Below, piece by piece: positions 8,122 through 15,025 of a stretch of DNA of 20,042 bases. How positions within the stretch are numbered: the first letter of the stretch is position 1; each line of letters starts with the position of its first letter. The translations under genes and the position numbers were made by a program. Below the pieces are notes generated by a model. It did no database searches. It saw only the letters and a program-made list of their open reading frames with translations, and was not told the DNA's origin. The DNA comes from Planctomycetaceae bacterium (lineage in GTDB: Bacteria; Planctomycetota; Planctomycetia; Pirellulales; Thermoguttaceae), in contig JAITDV010000566.1 of NCBI GenBank assembly GCA_031282385.1, positions 1 through 20,042 of the forward strand, in the 5' to 3' direction.

Positions 8122-8598
8122 TTATCCTTTCGGTTTCATTGGTACTAGTTCCTCGCCGGCGTCAAGATCAAAGTCAAAGTTGTTTTTTCCAGCAACAACT
8201 TCAACTTTTTCTTGAGATTGATCAGGACTATATTTCAACGGAATTAAAGATTTTGCCGGAGTTCCGCGAGGTGCGGAATCTTCGGGTTCCTCTATTAGTG
8301 AAAAAGTGGCGGTATATTCCCCGGCGGGCGCACCTTCGTAACCGAAGCTTGAGTACAGTACTACGTTACCTTCAGTATCCGTCATTCCTGTTGGTTTCCA
8401 TTTTGATTCAGGATTATCAGGAATGAACATAACACGCACTCCGCTTATCGGTTTGCCCCCGAATTTAACAGAGATATTACAACTGTAAACTCGCGGTAAA
8501 CCTTCCGGACGCGGAGGAACTTCCCGACAACCGCAAACTAATTGCACCGCCAACAAAAACAAAACAACAAAAAATAAATCCCTTTTTCGATAATACAT
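8122..8598 (-). CDS. Small lipoprotein with carboxypeptidase-regulatory-like (transthyretin-like) fold
   Basis: This 158-residue protein starts with a charged n-region (MYYRKRD), a hydrophobic stretch FFVVLFLLAVQLV and a lipobox-like CGC, so it is probably lipid-anchored at the Cys in position 24. The mature part has the beta-sandwich pattern seen in carboxypeptidase-regulatory-like domains: a GGKPISGVRVMFIP strand pair, TDTEGNVVLYS and PAGEYTATF. Such lipoproteins are commonly found next to DUF1559 genes in planctomycetes, and here the DUF1559 gene lies just upstream on the same strand. Function unknown; binding or a structural role in the envelope is a guess. The start codon abuts the left end of repeat A copy 2, so the repeat forms its immediate leader. 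No Shine-Dalgarno sequence lies at a normal distance. Confidence 0.8.
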   Translation of the reverse strand: MYYRKRDLFFVVLFLLAVQLVCGCREVPPRPEGLPRVYSCNISVKFGGKPISGVRVMFIPDNPESKWKPTGMTDTEGNVVLYSSFGYEGAPAGEYTATFSLIEEPEDSAPRGTPAKSLIPLKYSPDQSQEKVEVVAGKNNFDFDLDAGEELVPMKPKG

Positions 8599-8706
8599 TT
8601 TAAACTGTTCACACTTGAATTTTCCTTTACCTTCGCCTGCTTACCTATCGGAAAACAGACTTTTACGCTTTTGAGTTACGCAATTTATCGTACGAAAAGT
8701 ATATAC
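8599..8706 (+). repeat. Repeat A, copy 2, abutting the lipoprotein start codon
   Basis: The left arm reads TTTAAACTGTTCACACTTG directly next to the minus-strand start codon, followed by the central CTTACCTATCGG core and the right half TTTACG (8662-8667), an 18-bp gap and TATCGT (8686-8691). The promoter-like half points away from the lipoprotein, into the gap before repeat B copy 2. The central hairpin is weakened by changes (AAACAGA in place of AAGCAGG). Confidence 0.85.
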
Positions 8707-8792
8707 AATAAGTTAAATTTCTCTCGGACAATTATATTCATCAAATTTGGTTTTCTTTTTTAGAAAACACAGATACCAAAAAGAACATTTGG

Positions 8793-8907
8793 AACGCAAC
8801 AAAAAACCTCCAACGAAAAACCGCCTTTAACGCCTCCGAGAAAGGCGAATAATTCCCCTCCTTCGGAGGGGTTAGGGGTGGTTTCCTACAGGTTAGCGAA
8901 AAGGTCT
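8793..8907 (-). mobile_element. Repeat B, copy 2, one end missing
   Basis: The end AGGTTAGCGAAAAGGTCT (8890-8907) is the exact inverted copy of the left end of repeat B copy 1. The internal hairpin region and the GGCGGTTTTT-type stretch are also shared. The other terminal repeat is absent: homology stops after AACGCAAC at 8793. Relative to copy 1 it lacks about 24 bp in the middle, so only one perfect small hairpin (CCCCTCC-TTC-GGAGGGG) and a diverged long stem remain. It lies 28 bp 3' of the DUF1559 gene, in the same relative orientation as copy 1 to the kinase gene. Confidence 0.8.
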
Positions 8908-8934
8908 ACTATTATTAATTGACATATTTGAATT

Positions 8935-10374
8935 TCATTGATCTTTTGGTTCGTTTGGTAAATCTACTCCATCGTCACGCATTGATCCTAATCTATGCCA
9001 GATTTGTCTTGCTATTCCGTTTGCATAAAAAGTAACCGATCCGTCTGCGTGTGAAGCGTTGACACCACCAGTATGAAAACTTCGTGCCGCAAATATACCG
9101 CGTCCTTGTCTATCTCCCCAATCTGGATATTGCGGGTTGGGAGTGAGGTAAGTATTGAATCCGGTAGCATGTCCAGTTCCGACAATCCAGGAATAACCTC
9201 TGGAACCAAACCAACGGGCAACATGACCCGTAACAAAATTTCCATATTCCGTATAATCTTCAGTTCCAAAATAAATGCCAACAATACCTTTATAACTCGG
9301 AGTTCTTTGACTTCCATTGTTTTCATACAAAGCTGCCTTTTCCCATGGTTTATTTGGTGAAGGCGGAACAGTTATATTGTCCATGTCGAGGTTACCGATG
9401 ATTGCTTCACTGAAAAATAAAGTGTTACTTGAACCGTCTGTAATTGCATCAAAAGTTCTTTTGTAAAATGCGACAAAAATTCCATCAGCATCAGAACAGT
9501 TATCATAGTCGTATCCGGTTCCGGAACCATTGCAAGACATATAATTATTTGTTGCGCCAAAACCTCGTCGCGCCGTGTCGGCGTTGACATCATATTCCTT
9601 ATAATTCGGTGCGGTATCGGATGGACAACGAAACATAGGGATAATAGTTTTTGCGGCTTCTTGTATTTCAGTAAGTTGTGAAGATAAATTTTTGCCTTTT
9701 CCCGTAGTGGTTACTCCTGGTTCGATCAAAAAACCGCTTACAATAAAATCTCCTTTTGTTCCAGTGAAAGCATGAGTTGCCGGCTCGTCCATTGTGTAGT
9801 CTTCTGCTATCGTTCTGGTAACAGTTGGACTGTTTATTGCGTCGTTTCCAGTTATTGAAAAAATTGAAGCCATTTCAACAAATGGGCAAATTCCCATGTG
9901 GACGGAGAAACCGGAATATATATTCGTTGTTTTATATCCCTTTATTACACCGTCAATTACTCGCTTGCTATCGGGACCTGTCCATTTTGGAAAGTATCCA
10001 TAAGCTTCATGAAAGTTATGGCAAGCAAGTGATATTTGTTTCATGTTATTTGCGCATTTCATTCTTCTTGCGGCTTCTCTTGCCATTTGTACGGCGGGCA
10101 ACAGAATACCAATTAAAACTCCAATTATCGCAATCACAACTAAAAGCTCCACCAAAGTAAAACCGAACTTCCAACTGCCAACACAGGGTTTTAGTTCGAT
10201 TTCATTGCTACAATTACATTTCCTAGCCCCCCCTCCCACGCCTAAATTAACATTTTTGGCAAAATGGGGTAATTCTTTTTGATTTGATTCACAATTTCCA
10301 CCGCAAATCATACTTTCATCTGACGAAATCTGATTTGCAAATATTTCTAATAAGAAATTTTCTTTATTTGACAT
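8935..10374 (-). CDS. DUF1559 family protein with prepilin-type N-terminal methylation motif
   Basis: This 479-residue protein carries the type IV prepilin/type II pseudopilin signature GFTLVELLVVIAIIGVLIGILLPAV starting at Gly71, with Glu76 in the conserved fifth position, then REAARR and CxNNMKQISLACHNFHEAYG. The body is a DUF1559 domain and ends with the family's GGVNASHADGSVTFYANGI motif (about 440-458). DUF1559 proteins are greatly expanded in planctomycetes; processing by a prepilin peptidase and surface or periplasmic location are expected, but their role is not established. The leader before the cleavage site is unusually long (about 71 residues) and Cys-rich (positions 24, 28, 53, 55, 64). 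The start is supported by AAAGGA at 10379-10384, four bases before the ATG; no later Met lies near the cleavage motif. Confidence 0.92.
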   Translation of the reverse strand: MSNKENFLLEIFANQISSDESMICGGNCESNQKELPHFAKNVNLGVGGGARKCNCSNEIELKPCVGSWKFGFTLVELLVVIAIIGVLIGILLPAVQMAREAARRMKCANNMKQISLACHNFHEAYGYFPKWTGPDSKRVIDGVIKGYKTTNIYSGFSVHMGICPFVEMASIFSITGNDAINSPTVTRTIAEDYTMDEPATHAFTGTKGDFIVSGFLIEPGVTTTGKGKNLSSQLTEIQEAAKTIIPMFRCPSDTAPNYKEYDVNADTARRGFGATNNYMSCNGSGTGYDYDNCSDADGIFVAFYKRTFDAITDGSSNTLFFSEAIIGNLDMDNITVPPSPNKPWEKAALYENNGSQRTPSYKGIVGIYFGTEDYTEYGNFVTGHVARWFGSRGYSWIVGTGHATGFNTYLTPNPQYPDWGDRQGRGIFAARSFHTGGVNASHADGSVTFYANGIARQIWHRLGSMRDDGVDLPNEPKDQ

Positions 10375-10549
10375 TTTTTCCTTTTATTTAAGTTAGTTTT
10401 TTTCTCAAACGGTATCCGTTACGTAAAACGTGCGCCGCAACATTTTTATCTGAAATATACCAAACGCACTTTAGAATTCGGCAACACCTTGAAGACTTGC
10501 AAATACAAATAAGTAAGCCCGCGCGGATTACAGAAAAAGTGCGAACAGC

Positions 10550-10783
10550 TTAAAACAACTCTACTATTCCCAAAAACAGAAACAATTTCCAGAAATTCAT
10601 CTTGTTAACGAGCGTTTCACATGATTGTTGAATACTGTTACTCTGTTTATATATAAATAATGAATTAGTTTTATCAAACTTTTTATAATCATGCCATGTT
10701 TCTCTTTTCCTGCCAGTAAGGAGAAAAAGGAGTAAACAACATACAACTAAAAAAATCAACTTGAAGATTTTTTGAACTGACAT
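10550..10783 (-). CDS. Small hydrophobic protein, hypothetical
   Basis: This 77-residue ORF begins MSVQKIFKLIFLVVCCLLLFLLTG, a clear signal-anchor or lipoprotein-like hydrophobic segment, followed by a polar stretch rich in Lys and Asn and a second hydrophobic end (FWKLFLFLGIVELF). I do not recognise it. Its start codon abuts the left end of repeat A copy 3 at exactly the same junction (ATG next to TTTTAAACTGTTC) as the lipoprotein gene at 8598. It also lies just upstream of a DUF1559 gene on the same strand. It could be a real small membrane protein or the truncated remains of a lipoprotein gene. Confidence 0.4.
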   Translation of the reverse strand: MSVQKIFKLIFLVVCCLLLFLLTGRKRETWHDYKKFDKTNSLFIYKQSNSIQQSCETLVNKMNFWKLFLFLGIVELF

Positions 10784-10886
10784 TTTAAACTGTTCCGACT
10801 TGAATTGTCCTTTACCGCTGCATGCTTACCTATTGGAAATCAAGCTTTGCGCTCTTGAGTTACGCAATTTATAATACGAACGGTAC
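10784..10886 (+). repeat. Repeat A, copy 3, abutting the 77-residue ORF
   Basis: The left arm TTTAAACTGTTCCGACTTG is followed by a decayed core (CATGCTTACCTATTGG) and the right half TTTGCG (10846-10851), an 18-bp gap and a consensus TATAAT (10870-10875). Right and left arms pair over about 18 of 24 positions. The promoter-like half points to the right, away from the 77-residue ORF and into a non-coding stretch. Confidence 0.85.
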
Positions 10887-11106
10887 AACCTCTATTTTCA
10901 AGTTCAAAATCTCTTAGTTTCTTACAAAAGTTACGTTTTAGCTATAAAACATAATTTGTTTACAAGTTCTTTGTATCAATTATCGTGCCGCAAGATCAAA
11001 AAGAACTTCCCAAAAAAAGAAACCAATTTACAATTTCCTAATTGCCAAATAATAAAAAAAATTACTTCCTCCAGCCGCTAAAATAAATTGATTTTTTAAA
11101 ACTACA

Positions 11107-11131
11107 TTTTTGTCACAAAAAATGACAAAAA
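11107..11131. terminator. AT-rich perfect hairpin, possible terminator or binding site
   Basis: TTTTTGTCA (11107-11115) and TGACAAAAA (11123-11131) form a perfect 9-bp inverted repeat around CAAAAAA. No gene lies close on either side, so its role is open; the T/A-rich outer pairs make it symmetrical and potentially bidirectional. Confidence 0.35.
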
Positions 11132-11198
11132 TCATCATTTGTTACAAATAAGTAATTTTCACGGTAATTATTCATTCGTGTATTTTTTCCTATCTGCA

Positions 11199-11330
11199 AC
11201 TATGTTGTTCACCAATCCCAATAAATCCGCGCATGGCAACATCGTTTCCGAATGGCTTTAAATTCCAACCATTATTTGTCAAATTACCATTATTAGCCGG
11301 TAATCCTCCAAACGTGCCCTTATGCTTTTA
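11199..11330 (+). repeat. Repeat C, copy 1
   Basis: Most of this 130-bp stretch matches 14406-14543 read on the minus strand: CCCAATAAATCCGCGC, a TTTCCGAA stretch, TTATTTGTCAAATTACC and an AACGTGCCCTTATG end. A third, shorter copy is at 14181-14252. A 70-codon frame runs through it and shares a short peptide (PLFVKLPL) with a frame in copy 3, but a one-base gap before that peptide breaks the shared frame, so I treat it as a non-coding repeat or a decayed gene. Confidence 0.7.
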
Positions 11331-11442
11331 TTTTTTGTTCAGAATTTTTGAGTTAATCCGGCAAATTGAAATTGACGAAATGAGTTTAGGTCGATATACT
11401 TCTTGTTGTGTTTTTGTAGAGTGTGGTGTGTGGTTATATTTT

Positions 11443-11540
11443 TAAACAGTTCACACTTTAAATTTCCTTTGCATCCGCCTGCTTACCTATCGGAAAGCAG
11501 GCTTTTACGCGTCTGAGTCTCGCAATTTATAGTATGAACA
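11443..11540 (+). repeat. Repeat A, copy 4 (best-preserved), upstream of coaD
   Basis: Left arm TAAACAGTTCACACTTTAAATT and right arm, read on the other strand, TGTTCATACTATAAATTGC form the terminal inverted repeat. A perfect 7-bp central hairpin CCTGCTT / AAGCAGG (11478-11484, 11495-11501) encloses ACCTATCGGA. TTATATTTT occurs on both flanks (11434-11442 and 11541-11549), which could be a 9-bp target duplication, although the sequence is AT-rich. Confidence 0.88.
11504..11533 (+). promoter_or_regulatory. Candidate sigma70 promoter for coaD within repeat A copy 4
   Basis: TTTACG (11504-11509) is followed by an 18-bp gap and TATAGT (11528-11533), which would start transcription roughly 30 bases before the coaD ATG. 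Equivalent boxes occur at 2021-2050 (toward the kinase gene) and, on the minus strand, at 17754-17725 (toward the metalloprotease gene) and 16420-16390 (19-bp gap, toward a pseudogene). The conserved spacing comes from shared ancestry of the copies and is not independent proof. Confidence 0.4.
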
Positions 11541-11570
11541 TTATATTTTGTTAGTGAAATTTTTTTGATT

Positions 11571-12071
11571 ATGAAATCTTGGGCAGTTTATCCCGGATCG
11601 TTTGATCCTTTTACGCTTGGTCATCTTGACGTAGTAGAACGTGCTAGCCGTTTGTTTGAATATCTTGTTGTTGCAATAGGAATCAATAACGATAAACGAC
11701 CGCTCTTTTCGGCGGAAGAACGAACCGAACTTATCCGGCTTTCTACATCGCATTTGAATAATATTGAAATCAAGGTTTATTCCGGTATGACTGTTCGTTT
11801 TGTTCGTGAAATCGGTGCTAATATTATGATTCGTGGAGTGCGGCCAATTACAGATATTCCAGCGGAATTGACAATGATGATGGCAAATAGAAGACTTGCA
11901 CCGGAAGTAGAAACTTTGTTCATGGTTGCCGATGGCGAATTGGCGCACGTGTCAAGTTCACTAATCAAAGAAATCTCATCAATCGCCGACGAAACCGAAT
12001 TCGCAAAATTCCTACCACAACCCATCGTCAAAACCGTCGTCCGTAAATTCAAGGGCTTAGGAGGAAAATAA
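11571..12071 (+). CDS. coaD: Pantetheine-phosphate adenylyltransferase (phosphopantetheine adenylyltransferase)
   Basis: CoaD transfers AMP from ATP to 4'-phosphopantetheine, giving dephospho-CoA, the fourth step of CoA synthesis, in the cytosol. From the ATG at 11571 the product has 166 residues, the usual CoaD length. (A TTG two codons upstream would be less typical.) Diagnostic motifs are all present: YPGSFDPFTLGHLDVV with the nucleotidyltransferase TxGH signature near the N-terminus, IRGVR in the middle, and the C-terminal VSSSLIKE. The gene is followed 15 bp later by an inositol-monophosphatase-family gene on the same strand, probably co-transcribed. The repeat A copy just upstream may provide the promoter. 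There is no clear Shine-Dalgarno sequence; the leader is T-rich. Confidence 0.97.
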   Translation: MKSWAVYPGSFDPFTLGHLDVVERASRLFEYLVVAIGINNDKRPLFSAEERTELIRLSTSHLNNIEIKVYSGMTVRFVREIGANIMIRGVRPITDIPAELTMMMANRRLAPEVETLFMVADGELAHVSSSLIKEISSIADETEFAKFLPQPIVKTVVRKFKGLGGK

Positions 12072-12086
12072 ACAAGGAATTAAAGA

Positions 12087-12881
12087 ATGACAAATTATCT
12101 GTCTGTTTGCAAAGAAGCATCGCTTGCAGCTGGAGCGGTGTTGCGTGAAAAGTTGGGTGCAGTGTCGGTACAACACAAAAGCAACCGCTTCGACCTAGTT
12201 ACCGAAGCCGACATCGCCGCACAAAAAACAATCGAACAAATCATATCAAAATCATTCCCCGAACACCAATTCGTTGGAGAAGAAGGAAATTTGACCAAAT
12301 CAAATAACTCAACAACCTCAGATTTCAAATGGATAGTCGATCCACTAGACGGCACAACAAATTACGTACACGGCTTGCCGTTCTTTTGTACATCAATTGC
12401 ACTCGCAAAAGATAACGAAATAATCTGCGGAATAATTTACAACCCGATTACAGAAGAATTATTCCACACAGAAAAAAACCAAGGCGCATTTCTAAATAAT
12501 AAACAAATTCATACAAGCTCTTGCCAATCACTCGGTGAAGCGTTGGTGTCTGTCGGTTTTCCAACTATAGTAGAGCCGGAATCGCAAACAATTAATTTCT
12601 TGCTACACGCATGTCCACAATGTCAAGCAATAAGACGTACAGGTTCGACGGCGTTGAATCTTGCGTATATTGCGGCGGGACGTTTTGATGCCGGTTGGGC
12701 GTTGACGTGTCATGCGTGGGATATCGCCGCCGGGTTTTTGATGGTCAAAGAAGCCGGAGGAATCATCACGGAACCAAATAATAACTCAATAAACATCAAT
12801 AACAACACAACCCCATTTTGCGCAGCCGCAAATAAAATAATACACGACTCAGTAATAAAAAATATTTTAACTATTCAGTGA
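12087..12881 (+). CDS. Inositol monophosphatase family protein (SuhB-like)
   Basis: This 264-residue protein has the full metal-dependent sugar-phosphatase signature: GEEG with Glu66, WIVDPLDGTTNYVHG with Asp85 and Asp88, and HAWDIAAG with Asp212, the ligands for the catalytic magnesium ions. Length and motif order match inositol-1-monophosphatase/SuhB enzymes. The likely substrate is myo-inositol-1-phosphate or a related sugar phosphate, but members also act on histidinol phosphate or PAP, so the substrate is not certain. The start has AAGGAA about 11 bases upstream, in the 15-bp gap after coaD. The C-terminal part carries an Asn-rich insert (EPNNNSININNNTT) not typical of the family. The stop is TGA, which shows TGA works as a stop codon here. 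Confidence 0.93.
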   Translation: MTNYLSVCKEASLAAGAVLREKLGAVSVQHKSNRFDLVTEADIAAQKTIEQIISKSFPEHQFVGEEGNLTKSNNSTTSDFKWIVDPLDGTTNYVHGLPFFCTSIALAKDNEIICGIIYNPITEELFHTEKNQGAFLNNKQIHTSSCQSLGEALVSVGFPTIVEPESQTINFLLHACPQCQAIRRTGSTALNLAYIAAGRFDAGWALTCHAWDIAAGFLMVKEAGGIITEPNNNSININNNTTPFCAAANKIIHDSVIKNILTIQ

Positions 12882-12901
12882 AGACACAATGTATTGTGTC
12901 T
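12882..12901 (+). terminator. Perfect hairpin directly after the phosphatase gene
   Basis: AGACACAAT (12882-12890) and ATTGTGTCT (12893-12901) are perfectly inverted around two bases and start one base after the stop codon. The position suggests an end-of-operon hairpin, but no T-run follows, so factor-independent termination is doubtful. Confidence 0.4.
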
Positions 12902-13087
12902 CTATCTGTAGAAATAATTGTTATCATGGTTGTTGTATTCCGTCATTGGAAAACATCATTTCCTAACCCCCTAACCTCTTTTGAAATCGTCAATTCTTAC
13001 TGATTTACGAAAAATTCATACAATTTTAATGAATAGTTACAATTATTTGTATTGAATTTACGTTTTAAAAAGTTATCAAAAAATATT

Positions 13088-14098
13088 ATGATACGGTCAT
13101 TTTATATTTCTTTCATTTTTGGAGTTTTGTGTCTTGTTTTTATCTCGGGTTGCAGTGATAAGACAACGTTGAGAATATATTGTGATGAATTATTTTGGAG
13201 TGTGATTTGGGAAGAGTCCGTTCAATTTCAGCGAGTATATGGTAAACAAGTTGAAATTTTGCGCAATTATCCTGAAGAACGGATACATGAAGATGAAGGT
13301 AAAGAACACGAATCCGTTAAGAAAAGTTACGTACCGGCGCCTTGGCGCAGTATGCCAAAAAACGAACGCGATAAAGAAAATAATAACAACAATAAACCAA
13401 AAATCACTCTTGACAGCAACATAACCAAAATTATTTTTGACATACACGAAACATTGCCCGGCGACATGTATCTGACCGAATCAGACTTGCAAATGGCAGC
13501 GTTGAAAGAACAATCACTCGTGTTGCGTACATATCCTTTTTGCCGCTTGACAATGATTCTTCTTGTTCCGAAAGGCAATCCGCTTTTTATCGATTCAGTG
13601 CGGAATACAATTGAACGCCAACTCCGATTGGGAATCGTTGATCCGTCAATTACAGGAATGGGCAATGTTGCGTGGGACATCATCACCAAAATAAACGAAA
13701 CCAAAACAACAAAAAATAACCAGGAAAATAAACAAATAAAAATTTATGACACTATCGAAAAACTCCTCATCGCATTAGAACAAAATCAAATTGACGCAGC
13801 ATTGACTTGGGATGCTTGCTCTTGGAAAGCGGAGAAATTTGCCGAAATCGTATATATCGGCAAGAAAAATTCACGAAAAAATAACACAAATAAAATCGCC
13901 CCAAAAGAACCAAACGAATCAAAATCTGACGTTGTAACAACTGACATTCACGACGAACATCGTTTATTGCAAGTGTCAATAGTTTCTCTTACGATAGCTG
14001 AAAAAGAACCGCATTGCCGTAGGTTTGCAGATTTTCTAATCTCAAAAGAAGGACAAAGAATTTTACGCCGGCATGGTTTCGTTCCTGTAGAGAAATAA
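13088..14098 (+). CDS. Periplasmic solute-binding lipoprotein, type 2 PBP superfamily, ModA-like
   Basis: From the ATG at 13088 the product has 336 residues and begins MIRSFYISFIFGVLCLVFISGC, a textbook lipoprotein signal with the modified Cys at position 22; a TTG 12 codons upstream would only add a charged extension. The mature part resembles oxyanion/molybdate-binding type proteins: TLRIYCDELFWSVIWEESVQFQRVYG at the start, LTMILLVPKGNPLFIDSV, RLGIVDPSITGMGNVAWDII, IDAALTWDAC, and the end ADFLISKEGQRILRRHGFVPV. Three Asn/Lys-rich inserts (KENNNNNKPK, KNNQENK and RKNNTNK) lie in probable surface loops. No permease or ATPase gene is adjacent, so the ligand and partner are unknown. Confidence 0.75.
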   Translation: MIRSFYISFIFGVLCLVFISGCSDKTTLRIYCDELFWSVIWEESVQFQRVYGKQVEILRNYPEERIHEDEGKEHESVKKSYVPAPWRSMPKNERDKENNNNNKPKITLDSNITKIIFDIHETLPGDMYLTESDLQMAALKEQSLVLRTYPFCRLTMILLVPKGNPLFIDSVRNTIERQLRLGIVDPSITGMGNVAWDIITKINETKTTKNNQENKQIKIYDTIEKLLIALEQNQIDAALTWDACSWKAEKFAEIVYIGKKNSRKNNTNKIAPKEPNESKSDVVTTDIHDEHRLLQVSIVSLTIAEKEPHCRRFADFLISKEGQRILRRHGFVPVEK

Positions 14099-14180
14099 AG
14101 TAACTATTCAGCGAGGGATTCAATTGTTTAGGAAAAAGGAACTGGAACGAAACAGACAAAAACACAGGATCTAAACTAAA

Positions 14181-14252
14181 CAACCCTTATTTATCCAATT
14201 TCGCTTAGTAGCAAGCAGGATCCTCTCAACGCGTCCTTATGCTCTTATTCTT
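14181..14252 (+). repeat. Repeat C, copy 2 (partial)
   Basis: CAACCCTTATTTATCCAATT, CTTAGTAGC and CGCGTCCTTATGCTCTTATT match, in order and spacing, the core of copies 1 and 3. It lies in the opposite orientation to copy 3, about 150 bp away. A small hairpin GCGAG-CAT-CTCGC (14291-14303) lies between them. Confidence 0.6.
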
Positions 14253-14340
14253 TCGATGTTGAATTTAAGACAAAAAAATATACTGGGAACGCGAGCATCT
14301 CGCCTGCCATAACAAAATAACATTTCGTAATTTCATGCAG

Positions 14341-14381
14341 GCAGCGGTAAAGGAAAATTCAAGTTTAAACAGAGTTTAAAA
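14341..14381 (-). repeat. Repeat A fragment (left arm only)
   Basis: GCGGTAAAGGAAAATTCAAG followed by TTTAAACAGAGTTTAAAA matches the minus-strand form of the repeat A left end, with a short local duplication of the TTTAAA end. The core and right half are missing. Confidence 0.55.
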
Positions 14382-14405
14382 CTTTCAGACAATATAAAAA
14401 CGAAA

Positions 14406-14543
14406 CATAAGGATATAAAGGCGCATTTGGTGGGAATTTTTGGCTACTAAGGGTAATTTGACAAATAAGGGTTTGAATATTAGAACCGTTCGGAAACCAA
14501 TATTGTTCCGCGCGGGTTTATTTGGCTTGGAGAACAAAACAGT
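14406..14543 (-). repeat. Repeat C, copy 3
   Basis: On the minus strand this reads CCAAGCCAAATAAACCCGCG, GGTTTCCGAACGG, CCCTTATTTGTCAAATTACC, CTTAGTAGCC and GCGCCTTTATATCC, matching copy 1 nearly end to end with few gaps. A 71-codon minus-strand frame (14385-14600) with a hydrophobic start overlaps it; because the matching frame is not kept in copy 1, I do not call it a gene. Confidence 0.7.
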
Positions 14544-14769
14544 TGACGTTGAGAAACACACGACTGAATAGATACAAATAAAGATTGCTTTTTTGTACAT
14601 TAAAAAAGAAAATTGAATTTAATAAAAAGAGTATATAACGAACCAGAGATTGAAAACTGAAAACCGTATTGCCGGCAAAATTTTGGGCGACACAAAGTAT
14701 TCGCGAAAAACCTCACCGGCAACCGTGCTTCCAGTTCTCAATCCCCATTCAGATTAATAGTTCAGTGAA

Positions 14770-14940
14770 CTAGTCCGCACTGCACGCTCCGCAAGCCTTT
14801 TTAGTGACTTTTTTCGCAACCTTCTTGGCGACTTTCTTTGGGGCGGTCTTTTTGACAGCACCTGCCGTCTTTTTGGCAGCTTTCTTTACGGTCTTTTTTG
14901 CAGCTTTCTTTACAGTTTTCTTAGCAGCTTTTTTAGCCAT
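14770..14940 (-). CDS. Histone H1-like Lys/Ala-rich basic protein with CxxC tail
   Basis: This 56-residue product starts MAKKAAKKTVKKAAKKTVKK and continues with KK-A/V-type tetrapeptide repeats, then ends KKACGACSAD. About 40 percent of residues are Lys. The composition matches bacterial H1-like DNA-binding proteins (Hc1- and AlgP-tail-like), so nucleoid or nucleic-acid binding is likely; this is inferred from composition. The C-terminal CGAC, a CxxC pair, is unusual for such tails and could form a disulfide or bind metal. The start is strongly supported by AGGAG at 14953-14949, eight bases before the ATG, the best ribosome site in the window. A decayed duplicate lies 200 bp upstream on the same strand, with a shared leader and a shared palindrome. 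Confidence 0.85.
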   Translation of the reverse strand: MAKKAAKKTVKKAAKKTVKKAAKKTAGAVKKTAPKKVAKKVAKKVTKKACGACSAD

Positions 14941-14948
14941 TTTTCAAT

Positions 14949-14953
14949 CTCCT
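14949..14953 (-). promoter_or_regulatory. Strong Shine-Dalgarno site of the histone-like gene
   Basis: AGGAG read on the minus strand, eight bases before the ATG. It fixes the start of this short gene, and the same site, in TTTTTCAGGAGAT, is preserved in the duplicate at 15262-15258. Confidence 0.85.
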
Positions 14954-15025
14954 GAAAAAGTTAAGAGCAAGACTTGAGGTAAAATTAATTTAATAGTCTC
15001 GCTCGGTTAAACCGGATCGCAAGTT

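Noticed and set aside
11233..11445. 70-codon frame sharing PLFVKLPL with a minus-strand frame at 14385-14600
   Set aside because: The similarity comes from repeat C. A one-base gap between the copies breaks the shared frame, and neither has a ribosome site.
12869..14125. Similar stretches AACTATTCAGTGA (12869) and AACTATTCAGCGA (14102) after two neighbouring genes
   Set aside because: Only about 13 bp match in an AT-rich context, and the first overlaps coding sequence; probably chance.
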